Shown one piece after another: positions 54,860 through 64,000 of a stretch of 64,000 nucleotides of DNA. Position 1 is the stretch's first letter. Each line of letters starts with the position of its first letter. The position numbers and the translations under genes were made by a program. Source of the DNA: Ashinkailepas kermadecensis. Its lineage: Eukaryota; Arthropoda; Thecostraca; Neolepadidae. The notes under the pieces are model-generated. The model had not been told where the DNA came from and did no database searches. It saw nothing but the letters and a program-made list of their open reading frames with translations. Where the stretch lies: positions 1-64,000 of the forward strand of contig JAOTOM010003830.1 of assembly GCA_034440615.1 (NCBI GenBank). Direction: 5' to 3'.

Positions 54860-55720
54860 GAACGCAGCCGTGGCGGAAGCACTAATCCAGAGTTTTTGCG
54901 TTTTAAGTCGCATTGCGAGGGGAACCCAATTGATGTCATCACTTCACTACAATGACCCATTTACACTGAATGAACTAACATCAGCCATTAGCGCCTTGAG
55001 AATTGTTGCCGAGGGGCCGGATCAGATCAACAATGCCATGTTGAAGCGGCTTCCTCCCCAACGCGCTGGAAGCTTTGTTGGCCACCTTCAACCGGGTATG
55101 GGAATCAGGCGCTTTCCTGAAGGTGTGCGCGAAGCAATTATTATTCCAATCAGGAAACCCACAAAAACGGATTACATCCATCGCACTACCGCCCCATATC
55201 GCTTACATCTTCACTAGGCAAACTAATGGACAAAATGGTAAACACTGACGTGGTACTTAGAAAGCCTTCTTTCACAAACGAACAGTGTGGCTTTCGAAGA
55301 AGCATAAGCACCGCTGACCATATTTTATTTTTGGATACCTCGATTCGTACAGCTTTTAAAAAGAAACATCTTAATGCTGTTTTTTGTTTACATTGAAGCG
55401 GCATATGACACGACCTGGCGCTATGGCATTCTTGTAAAGCTTCAAAGAAGTGGTATCCGCGGCCGTACGGGCACGTTCTTACAAAACTTTTTAGCAGACC
55501 GTTTTTTTCGGGTCCGTATTGATGACCATCTATCTGCACGCTTTCAACTCATAAATGGAATCCCACGGGGCAGTGTGCTAAGTGTTGCTTTCTTCGCCAT
55601 TCTGATTAATGACGTTTTTGTTGGGCTTCATTCAAGTATTGGCCGATCCCTCTTCGTTGATGATATGGCCATTTGGTCCTCTTCTTCAAGAGCCTGTACA
55701 TAATCGCGACAGCTCCAGCT
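54860..55720 (+). pseudogene. I-clade LINE ORF2: reverse transcriptase remnant
   Basis: Pieces in different frames give LRIVAEGPDQINNAMLKRLP, FTNEQCGFRRSISTADHI, IEAAYDTTWRYGILVKLQRS, NGIPRGSVLSVAFFAILIND and the catalytic LFVDDMAIW. The order and motifs fit the I/Jockey group. At least three frameshifts and in-frame stops show the copy is dead. Confidence 0.85.
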
Positions 55721-56439
55721 AGCGACAAACCATCTCCAGAAGTAGAACACCACGAATGGTTTTACGCTATCCACCACAAAAACTGCAGCAATGCATTTCT
55801 GTCGCCGTCGTTGCTGCCGTGATCTTGCACTTACGCTGTACGGTGAACCCATTCAACTATACCCTGTATTTCAGTTTTTAGGAATGTATTTTGACAGTCG
55901 CTTGCTTTACCGGGAACATCTCAAAATTATTCGTGACAAATGCATTACATCTATGAATATTATAAAATGTGTGACACGTACATCGTACGGAGGGGACCGA
56001 CAAACACTGCTACTTCTTTACCGATCACTCAGCCGCTCAAAGCTAGACTATGCTTGCTTTGTTTATGACGGCGCCTATACATCCGGAAAGCGTGTTCTGG
56101 ATGTTGTTCAAAATGCCGCTATGAGGATTGTGACTGGTGCATTCCGGACTCGCCAACCGCGAGCCTTCTGGCGGACGTCAACGAGCCTCCACTTTCCCTG
56201 AGGAGACAGATGCTAGAGATGCGCTACGCACGCAAATTATGCCGTTTTACGCAATACCCTGCATACCAAGCAGTGTTCTCCCGTCGCACACTATCAATTT
56301 TTTTTCACACAATGGAGCACGTATGTACCGACCACTTCGCAGTAGAATTAGGGATCTTTTTGATGAAAGTCAATTAGAAATTCGCAATGTGAAACGTGCC
56401 CCGCTGGTTTTAACACCCCCATGGAGACTTATCTCACGA

Positions 56440-57368
56440 TAACCGAGGATAGATATCGTCTTAGCTGACACCCGCAAAGGGGATATTCTTGCAGATGAGT
56501 TTCGAGCACGAACTCTGGAGCGCTTGTCGACATTTTATAATAGCTACGCCAACACTTTTACGGGCGGATCAAAGACAGACGCCAGGGTTGGAAGTGCGTT
56601 TGTGTGAGACACAGCCACCAGATCGTTCGCGTTACCGAAGCTGGCATCCGTCTATACGTCCGAGCTGGCGGCAATTTATAAAGCACTTGCTTTCATAGAG
56701 GTCGGGGATGATGAATATCATGTCATTTTACCCGACTCGTTGAGCAGTCTTCTGTCACTTCGGAGTTTTAATTCCACTGACCCCGCTACATAACCAGTAG
56801 CAGTTGATGCGTCCGTAAGCCCAATCAATCAATCAATTCCACTGACCCTTTAGTATATATCTTACGCCGCCTGACTATATTAGATTACGCCGGAAAAATC
56901 GTCCAATTCTGTTGGATTCCTAGCCACATAGGTATCGCAGGCAATGAACAAGCCGAAAGTGCTGCTAGGAGAGCGGCACAGGCTTCCTTGCGGAGAGCAT
57001 TCCTAATCCCTGCCAGGGACTATAATTCAGGTATCTTAGCTTTTGTAACAAGTAAGTGGCAAGCGAGTTGGGACGAGGTTGTTTTCAATAAACTACGGAC
57101 AATAAAGCCGTCTCTGGGCCAGTGGCTGTCATGCTCGCGTAGCACAAGGCGAGACGAGGTGACGCTGTGCCGTCTTCGAATAGGACACACTTACGCCACC
57201 CATGGCTACTTACTCAATGGTGAGAATATACCACTGTGTCCTAGATGTGGCGCAGTGCTGACAGTTAGCCACGTTCCAATGTCATGCCCGAGGCTTTGCC
57301 TGGAGCGTCAACGTCATTTCGGGAGTGACCATGGTCACTCCCTCCTAGCAGCATTAGATGATAAATAA
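56440..57368 (+). pseudogene. I-clade LINE ORF2: RNase H domain and zinc knuckle remnant
   Basis: DIVLADTRKGDILADEFRAR, TFTGGSKTDARVGSAFV, YTSELAAIYKALAFIE, ILPDSLSSLLSLRS, then after an inserted LINE tail (56784-56834) VYILRRLTILDY, FCWIPSHIGIAGNEQAESAA and CPRCGAVLTVSHVPMSCPR. An RNase H domain after the reverse transcriptase marks the I clade as opposed to CR1. The first catalytic aspartate is replaced by glycine; the E and later D are kept. Confidence 0.85.
56784..56834 (+). mobile_element. I-clade LINE 3' tail (51 bp) nested in the RNase H region
   Basis: cgctacataaccagtagcag, then ttgatgcgtccgtaagccca, then atcaatcaatc. Flanked by a perfect 14-bp duplication aattccactgaccc (56770-56783 and 56835-56848); removing the insert and one copy restores the domain's reading frame. 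Tail repeats are AATC instead of AACC, a different subfamily from the other tails. Confidence 0.93.
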
Positions 57369-57625
57369 CAGGTCGTTGAATCCGGAAAGCTCTTTACCTT
57401 CCGATCTGCTGTGAGATTTTACTCTATCTATCCGGGCCGGTAGCATTAAGCTACACTGGGAGGATTCGTGCAGTACAGGAACGTAGTTATAGCAACGCGT
57501 TGAACACGTAACTAGCTACGGGCGCCAAATGACCCTGTAGTCGGCGCGCCCCTGAGCCCAGATACTCAACCAGTCTAGTCTTGGTGGGGCACAACCTGGC
57601 TCTAAACGGCTGTAGTGAGCAGGGG

Positions 57626-58989
57626 TCGGCCACGGTGTGGTGAGGGAAGGTCGGCCACAGTGTGGTGAGGGAAAGTCGGCCACGATGTGGTGAGGGAAGG
57701 TCGGCCACAGTGTGGTGAGGGAAGGTCGGCCACGGTGTGGTGAGGGAAAGTCGGCCACGATGTGGTGAGGGAAGGTCGGCCACAGTGTGGTGAGTGAAGG
57801 TCGGCCACGGTGTGGTGAGGGAAGGTCGGCCACGATGTGGTGAGGGAAGGTCGGCCACAGTGTGGTGAGTGAAGGTCGGCCACAGTGTGGTGAGGGAAGG
57901 TCGGCCACGATGTGGTGAGGGAAGGTCGGCCACAGTGTGGTGAGGGAAGGTCGGCCACAGTGTGGTGAGTGAAGGTCGGCCACAGTGTGGTGGGTGAAGG
58001 TCGGCCACAGTGTGGTGAGGGAAGGTCGGCCACAGTGTGGTGAGGGAGGGTCGGGCACAGTGTGGTGAGGGAAGGTCGGGCATAGTGTGGTGAGGGAAAG
58101 TCGGCCACGATGTGGTGAGGGAAGGTCGGCCACAGTGTGGTGAGGGAAAGTCGGCCACGATGTGGTGAGGGAAGGTCGGCCACAGTGTGGTGAGGGAAGG
58201 TCGGCCACAGTGTGGTGAGGGAAGATCGGCCACAGTGTGGTGAGGGAAGGTCGGGCATAGTGTGGTGAGGGAAGGTCGGCCACAGTGTGGTGAGGGAAGG
58301 TCGGCCACGGTGTGGTGAGTGAAGGTCGGCCACAGTGTGGTGGGTGAAGGTCGGCCACAGTGTGGTGAGGGAAGGTCGGGCACAGTGTGGTGAGGGAAGG
58401 TCGGCCACGGTGTGGTGAGGGAAGGTCGGCCACAGTGTGGTGAGGGAAGGTCGGGCATAGTGTGGTGAGGGAGGGTCGGGCACAGTGTGAGAAGGGAAGG
58501 TCGGCCACGGTGTGGTGAGTGAAGGTCGGCCACAGTGTGGTGAGGGAGGGTCGGCCACAATGTGGTGAGGGAAGGTCGGCCACAGTGTGGTGAGGGAAGG
58601 TCGGCCACAGTGTGGTGAGGGAGGGTCGGGCACAGTGTGGTGAGGGAAGGTCGGCCACAGTGTGGTGAGGGAGGGTCGGGCACAGTGTGGTGAGGGAAGG
58701 TCGGCCACAGTGTGGTGAGGGAAGGTCGGCCACAGTGTGGTGAGGGAGGGTCGGGCACAGTGTGAGAAGGGAAGGTCGGCCACGGTGTGGTGAGTGAAGG
58801 TCGGCCACAGTGTGGTGAGGGAGGGTCGGCCACAGTGTGGTGAGGGAAGGTCGGCCACAGTGTGGTGAGGGAAGGTCGGCCACAGTGTGGTGAGGGAGGG
58901 TCGGGCACAGTGTGGTGAGGGAAGGTCGGCCACAGTGTGGTGAGGGAAGGTCGGCCACGGTGTGGTGAGGGAAGGTCGGCCACAGTGTG
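57626..58989. repeat. 25-bp minisatellite (about 54 units)
   Basis: Unit ggtcggccacagtgtggtg plus agggaa, with variants cacggtg, cacgatg, gggcacag, gggcatag, gagtgaa and gagaaggg. Because 25 is coprime with three and no unit creates a stop, all three minus-strand frames stay open for 440-500 codons (repeated SLTTLWPTFPHHTVADLPS). These are composition artefacts. It lies directly downstream of the I-clade LINE. Confidence 0.97.
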
Positions 58990-59480
58990 ATTATAAAGTC
59001 ATAAACTGTTAAGGCTTAATAAAAGCCACAGGGGCCCACCTTGGTTAAGCCTATCTAGAAAAGGTACTAGAAATGTACATACTCTCACCCCAATCAATCC
59101 CTCATCTCAAGTTCCTAGGGAGCTATATATCCCAGCCTACCTAGCACCATTCACTTGCTATTGCATAACACACTCGAAAATTACAAACTCCTCCCATCAT
59201 ACCCATTGTGCTACCATAGACAATCTCATCAGTATCACATCCCGAAGGAAGGTGCTGAATCCATTGCTAGGTACACCCTATATAAAGTTATAAAGCATTT
59301 ATACTTAATAAGAGACCCAAAGGCCCATCCAGTTAAATCTGTAAATGGAAGATACCATAAGCCTGGTAAAAAGACCCACCCCAACCATCCCACATCCTGA
59401 AGAAACCAGTCCTCCAATATCCCGCACACCTATTAATGCCTATCTACCCTAGCTGTCCAGCCCTATTCCCCTGATCTCTC
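58990..59480 (+). repeat. Diverged tandem duplication of about 295 bp
   Basis: 58990-59050 (ataaagtcataaactgttaa, taataaaagccacaggggcc) matches 59280-59340 (ataaagttataaagcattta, taataagagacccaaaggcc), and later parts also correspond loosely (cccagcctacctagcacc with gcctatctaccctagc). Function unknown. Confidence 0.55.
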
Positions 59481-59486
59481 TTAACC

Positions 59487-59662
59487 AGGGATGTGGAGCC
59501 TGGAAAATTTTGGACGGCTCCGGCTCCGACTCCGGCTCCGGGGAAGTATCCCGGCTCCGACTCCGACTCCGGCTCCGAGTAAAATGTCCCGGCTGCTCCG
59601 GCTCCGGCTCCGGCTCCGGGCAAAATGTACCGGCTCCGGCTCCGGCTCCGTACATCCCAAAC
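59487..59662. repeat. GGCTCC/GGAGCC hexamer repeat with element-like ends, copy 1
   Basis: Starts cagggatgtggagcc, continues with many ggctccg/gactccg units, and ends ccgtacatccc, an inverted match to the start. Hexamer-rich foldback elements with cagggatg ends are common non-autonomous elements in animals. The arginine/serine ORFs across it are artefacts. Confidence 0.7.
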
Positions 59663-60165
59663 GTGATCGATCCATTAAGTAAGAGCTAGGGGGATGTAAA
59701 AAAAAGTTAGCCGCGACCACTCAGGGGCGCAAACTTCAGACAATTATAAGCAACTTTCCCATATAAACCCTGTATCTATCTTGCATCGGAAACTGGCCCT
59801 CGTAAACTGACGCTCGCTTCGTGCCGTATTGGGGCAATCAGAAGAGGGGAGACTCGAATCAACAACACTCCCCATCCCGTGAACGGTCCAAGGAACACCA
59901 TTGTTGTAAATTGTAATGTTTGACCTCATCTCTAATAAGGTACAACAACCCGTTGATGATGGAAACAATGAACTTAACTAAACTAAACATGGAACTATTG
60001 CATTGACTACTGAGGCTAGAATATGGTTATTGGTTATTCTACCATTATTTTATATTTTACATGTTACTCGTATTTAAACATTTTGGCGTTTAAACATGCG
60101 TTTTCATACCATACCATACCATACTAGGTATAATGTGTTCATTTCACGTTTGCTAATTTTATTTA
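59663..60165. other. No recognisable feature
   Basis: AT-rich spacer between the two hexamer repeats. It includes a short ccatacc triplication near 60108-60123. Confidence 0.5.
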
Positions 60166-60169
60166 ATTT

Positions 60170-60283
60170 ACACCTCTTTCGGAGTCGGAGCCGCCCTGCT
60201 TTTGACGGCTCCGGCTCCGACTCCGGCTCCGAGTAAAATGTCCCGGCGGCTCCGGCTCCGGCTCCGGCTCCGTGCAAAATGTT

Positions 60284-60322
<39 letters not shown>

Positions 60323-60335
60323 CATCCCTGCTCTT
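60170..60335. repeat. GGCTCC/GGAGCC hexamer repeat, copy 2 (opposite orientation)
   Basis: Same composition as copy 1, read on the minus strand from agcagggatgcggagcc at about 60333 to the cggagtcggagccg at 60180. It contains up to six pure ggctcc units in a row. Confidence 0.75.
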
Positions 60336-60419
60336 AACACATGTGGATTGAATGCCTTATCAATAATTTTCCAACTGCATCCATGCCTGCTTAAAGGGGT
60401 CTGTGCCGTGCACACTTAC

Positions 60420-62880
60420 TTAACATAAATCTCACCCCATCCATCACAAATTAGAACTCAAAAACAAGATTTTCCTGTCTAAAAAATTTGTCCACCCTAC
60501 TTTTAAATACGTTCAATGAGGAACTCCCCGCAACATCAGCAGGCAGCCCATTCCACTGATCAACAACCCTTTGACTGAAGACCTGTTGTCGCTTAACTGT
60601 CCTACACCTCAACTTGTATCACCTGAATTGATGACCCATATGTGATACTCTAAACTGAAGAGCACCATTCAAATGGACCTGATCTAGTCCTTTAACAATA
60701 TTGTACATTTCAATCATGTCCCCATTAATCTCCTATACTTTAGTGAGTACATATCCAATGCCACAAGCCTTTCTCCATATTCTAAGTTACCTATTCCACT
60801 CATGAGTGTAGTTGCTTTGCGCTGCACTCTTTCTAACATGTCTATATCTTTTTCCAGGTAGGGGCTCCATGCTTGTACAGAATATTCCAAGTGGGGTCGC
60901 ACATATGCTAAGTGCAGTTTTTTTTTCATGACTTCCTTGCTCTTCTATATCACACTTCTATTAATGAGTCCCAGCATTCTGAGTGCCCTGTTCCTAGCTG
61001 AGCTACATTGTTTTTCTGCTTTAAGGTCTCTTGAAACCAACACACATCAGTCCCTTTCCTCTTCAATAACATCCCGTTCCCTCCCTCCCATTGTATATCT
61101 TAAGGTCTCACCTCCAGACCCCAGATGCATAACCTTACACTTGTCATAGTTGAAAGACATCTGCCATTGATCAGCCCACTTTTTTAGGTCCTCCAAGTCT
61201 AGTTGAATATTTCTAGATTGATCACAACTGTTTGCCACTCCTACCAGCTCGATGTCATCAGCAAATTTGAACATCATTCCTCAGCCCTACCTCAATGTTA
61301 TTCACAAAGATGATAAAGAGAAGTGGCCCTAGAACAGAGCCCTGTGGCACTCCACTCAGAACATCCTTCCAATCAGATTGACATCCATTTAACATTACCC
61401 TTCGTTTCCTTCCCCTCAACCATGCTTCAATCCAACCTAAAACTTTTCCACCAATCCCATGTTGCTGTAGTTGATGAATTAGCCTCCCATGTGGAACTTT
61501 ATCAAAAGCCTTGCTAAAGTCCAAGTACACAACATCCATCCTGCTTTGATTGTCTACTTCTTTAGTAACATGCTCCATGAACTCCAGATTTTCTAGTACC
61601 TTCAGATAACCAGATTTTATAGTACCTTGCAAACTATTGAGGTCAAACTTACTGGCCTGTAGTTCCATACACGCTTCATACTTCCCTTTTTGAAAATTGG
61701 CACATTTGCATTTCTCCAATCTTCAGGCACTTCAGAATATTCCATAGACCACCTGAAAATTATACCTAGGGGAACTGCTAAAGCTTTAGCACACTACTAG
61801 GACCCTGGCATATATATCATCTGGTCCAGAAGCTTTATTAGGTTTTATATTCTGCAACTGCTTTTCTACAGCTTCTGTAGTTATTGTAAGATACTCCAAC
61901 CTATCATCTGTTATGGCATAAGATTCAGTTGTTTCTATTCTACCAGAATTATCTTTAGTAAAGACTGATGAGAATTGCTTGCTTAGGGATTCCACAATAT
62001 CACAATCATCAACCACTAATTCCCCATCTACCTCCAGTGGTCCTACACTACACTTTTTAGCCTTAAATTTGTAGAAACTAAAGAATCCCTTAGCATTATC
62101 TGCTGAACATTCCCGAGCTAATTTCATTTCAGCCAGTCTTTTAGGTGGCCTAACACACCTCCTAACTTTATTTATAGCCATTTTATATGATTTGAGGTTT
62201 ACCTCAGAGCTAGCATATTTTAGTTTCTGAATGCCTGTTTCTTTGACTCCAGTAAATGCTTTACTTCCCTGGTCAGCCATGAAGGGTGCTTAACCCTGGT
62301 TAAGTTAATCTAATTTGCATATTGGGAATGAACCTATCCTGACCTTGAAATAGTTTATATTTTATCATTCTCCACATTTCATAAGCATCTAAGCCCTTCA
62401 ATAAGTGTGCCCAATGAATTTCATTCAGGAAGATCCTGAACTCATTGTATTTCCCTTTCACAAATTTGGAATCAATGTCTTATTGGTTCCTACACTTCCA
62501 ACATACAATGAGAAGCGTATAATGTTGTGATCACTATTACCAAAGGTCTCTCCTATGTTCACATTTTGTTAAAAATTTCCTGATTAGTAGGCACAAGATC
62601 TAATATTTCATTTTCCCTTGTAGGCTCATGTATCATTTTAAAGAGGAAGTTTTCCTCAGAACAATCCATGAAACTTCTTCCTGATTTGTTTAGACCTGTA
62701 GTTTTGCTTCCCAATTCTGTTATGTTGAAATCCCCAAACAAAACAGTTCTCTCCTGCACTCTCCTACTTATCTCTTCCTGCATCAACCCGTCCATGTTTT
62801 CATTCTGGTCTGGAGGTCTATAGAATGCCCCAATCCTAAATTTTGTTCCATTCTTCAGAATGATATCTAACCACAAGGAT
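60420..62880 (-). pseudogene. Second CR1-family LINE: ORF2 endonuclease end and reverse transcriptase
   Basis: Minus strand, 5' to 3': WLDIILKNGTKFRIGAFYRP, VLFGDFNITE and SDHNIIRFSLYVG (endonuclease C-terminal half); WLTREVKHLLESK; GFFSFYKFKAKKCSVGPLEV; IKPNKASGPDDIYARVL; VVYLDFSKAFDKVPHGRLIH; GVPQGSVLGPLLFIIFVN; FADDIELVG; YVRPHLEYSVQAWSPYLEKD; and QRVVDQWNGLPADV near the 3' end. It is a different family from copies A-E (only moderately similar). Frameshifts occur near 62290, 61785, 61680 and 60940. A segment of about 35 codons around the GFRKG motif is deleted near 61625. Confidence 0.88.
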
Positions 62881-63146
62881 TATACTCCTTCATTATGTAC
62901 ACTATCCTCTATGGAATGACATTTCATTACTTGTTTGACATACAAGAGTATACCTCCTACCCTTGCCTTTCTTTGATAAGCATGCATGTTGTAGCCTGTC
63001 AATTCAAATTCTTGCAAGTTGTCTCCAAAAATGCTTTCATTAACCCATGCCTCTTTTATGCATACCAAATCTAGCTTTTCAGACAACATATATGTATGCA
63101 GTTCCCCAATTTTGTTCCTAACACTTTTGGCATTGACATAAAACAT
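62880..63146 (-). pseudogene. Second CR1-family LINE: ORF2 endonuclease start
   Basis: Reads MFYVNAKSVRNKIGELHTYM, LDLVCIKEAWVNESIFGDNL, FELTGYNMHAYQRKARVGGI and LLYVKQ, the N-terminal half of a CR1 AP-type endonuclease. The catalytic ET of the usual VCITETW motif is altered (CIKEAW). A frame change at about 62878 separates it from the second half. Confidence 0.8.
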
Positions 63147-63214
63147 GATAAACTATTCCTTCCCTTGCTTGCAATACTTCTCTCTTTATCAGCTACATCC
63201 CCCCCATGACCTAC

Positions 63215-64000
63215 CTAGTTTCCCTGTTTCCTATTGAGAGCCTCCTCATACCTGTTGCTGAGCAATTCAACTCCTCTCTTGCTCAAATGTAACCCATCTA
63301 ATGCAAACATTTCAGTCCTCCCCCAGAAATCTCCCCACAAATCCAAGAACCCCACCCCAAGCTCCTTGCAAATATTGGCCACCCTGGTATTCAGCCCAGT
63401 GACCCTCGAGTACCACTCTATACTTGCATTTACCATAGGGAGGATGGATGTTACCATTCCTCTTTTCCTACTTCCTGCCAACCTACCTAGCAAAGCCCTA
63501 TACTCTTTTATTTTTCCTCTTTTTTTGTTCTTCCTACATCATTTACACCAACCTGCACAATTACAATTGTACTCTCTCCACTACCCTTCATTACTCCTTC
63601 TATCCTATCCCCAACATCCTTTACCTGGGCCCCTGTGAAGCAAACACGAGTCCGTTTGTTGGGGTTCCTACTGCAAAAAGTGTGATCCATATACTTCACT
63701 CTCGAGTCCCCTATAACTAAAACCTTCCCCTCTCTATCTTCAGCTACCTGGTCATTCCTACCTTCCTCCCTAGCAGCATTACTATCTCTCTCTTGCAGTA
63801 CCTCAAACCTATTATTAATTTGTCAATTTGCCTTTGTCAATTTTCCTTAAAGCTAGTCTGTTACTCCGGCGTCTAGCTACTTTCCACTCTCTACTATCAT
63901 GGACCAAACTATCTTCACCCCTATCACTCCTAGACTCCTGCATCTGGCTCGCCTGGCTGACATTTCCTATGATGGGCCCTGCCACCAAACACCAAACTGC
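63215..64000 (-). pseudogene. Second CR1-family LINE: ORF1 with SGNH esterase domain
   Basis: Minus strand from the window edge: an NRFEVLQERDSNAAREE-type linker, then VLVIGDSRVKYMD (block I GDS, about 63715), CFTGAQVKDVGDRI, VIVQVGVNDVG (block III, G..ND), then after a frameshift near 63505 GMVTSILPM, YSRVTGLN, FLDLWGDFWGR and DGLHLSKRGVELLSNRY (block V D..H). This is the esterase-type ORF1 known from CR1 elements, thought to bind or modify lipids or act as an RNA-associated protein. Its 5' end lies beyond 64000. It ends KQGN-stop about 70 bp before ORF2. Confidence 0.82.

Larger units (their letters stand above)
53442..57577 (+). mobile_element. I-clade LINE (5'-truncated, 4.1 kb) in EXD2 intron 6
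   Basis: Bounded by a 14-bp target duplication with one mismatch: gtcttggtgcggca (53428-53441) and gtcttggtggggca (57578-57591). It starts within the proline-rich end of ORF1 (GPPPPPPQPQ...). It then has an AP-type endonuclease (WNMRGFRANFTDLQ, VMLAVHHGTPSREI, LDLTLCSPQISHR, SDHFPIWLEF), a reverse transcriptase (IEAAYDTTWRYGIL, NGIPRGSVLSV, FVDDMAIW), an RNase H (TGGSKT, YTSELAAIYKAL, IPSHIGIAGNEQAE) and a terminal CPRCG...CPRLC knuckle. Many frameshifts and stops break ORF2, and the first RNase H acid is lost (TDGS-type motif reads TGGS). The 3' end is agcccagatactcaaccag. Confidence 0.88.

Noticed and set aside
57487..58983. Three overlapping minus-strand ORFs of 443-498 codons with PSLTTLWPTFPHHTV repeats
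   Set aside because: They are the three reading frames of one 25-bp minisatellite that happens to lack stops. No start context, domain or codon bias supports a protein.
59449..60415. Arginine/serine-rich ORFs (RSRSRSRS)
   Set aside because: They are translations of the GGAGCC hexamer repeats, not an SR protein.

Overview
This window looks like animal nuclear DNA with very low gene density, most likely from an arthropod. The reasons are a spliced, phase-consistent gene, tRNA-derived SINEs with target-site duplications, CR1-type and I-type LINEs, a Ty3/gypsy remnant, and many short runs of CCTAA/TTAGG, the arthropod telomere unit, scattered inside ordinary repeats. I cannot name the species.

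The only host gene I can support is a partial EXD2 orthologue (3'-5' exonuclease domain-containing protein 2) on the + strand. Six exons lie at 38066-38262, 46105-46261, 48695-48958, 50436-50579, 52171-52364 and 53263-53383. All five introns have GT/AG ends, matching phases, and joins that agree in length with the vertebrate protein as I remember it. They encode the N-terminal membrane anchor, the complete DEDDy exonuclease core (DCE, VACMGD, YAADD) and the start of the C-terminal region. The later exons are not in the window.

The EXD2 introns are full of minisatellites, and several arrays are built from the exon edges themselves. An 80-bp array copies the exon 2 acceptor plus the catalytic DCE codons. 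A 51-bp array copies the exon 3 donor. A 60-bp array copies the exon 4 end plus its GTAAGT donor in frame. A fourth array resembles the exon 2 end. Intron 1 also holds a 5.4-kb array of 59-bp units, and a 25-bp array lies after exon 6.

Region by region: 1-5.2 kb is composite dispersed repeats. 6.1-9.5 kb is a degenerate GC-rich repeat followed by the 3' half of a Ty3/gypsy element with its LTR. 9.5-20.6 kb holds minisatellites, small SINE- and MITE-like elements, TTAGG-rich repeats and unassigned DNA. 20.6-26.1 kb is a nested cluster of CR1 copies in both orientations. 26-37.6 kb is SINEs, inverted copies of the 1-5 kb repeats and a large inverted repeat. 38-53.4 kb is EXD2. 53.4-57.6 kb is an I-clade LINE inside EXD2 intron 6. 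57.6-60.4 kb is minisatellites and hexamer repeats. 60.4-64 kb is a second CR1 family with an SGNH-esterase ORF1.

The mobile elements appear linked. The 3' end of the I-clade LINE resembles five tiny (47-65 bp) tail-only insertions and the 3' tail of a tRNA-derived SINE present in six copies, all six flanked by visible duplications. A different SINE at 11.8 kb shares the same central domain but ends in TTC repeats. This suggests one LINE lineage mobilising a SINE family by 3'-tail mimicry, plus a central domain shared between SINE families.
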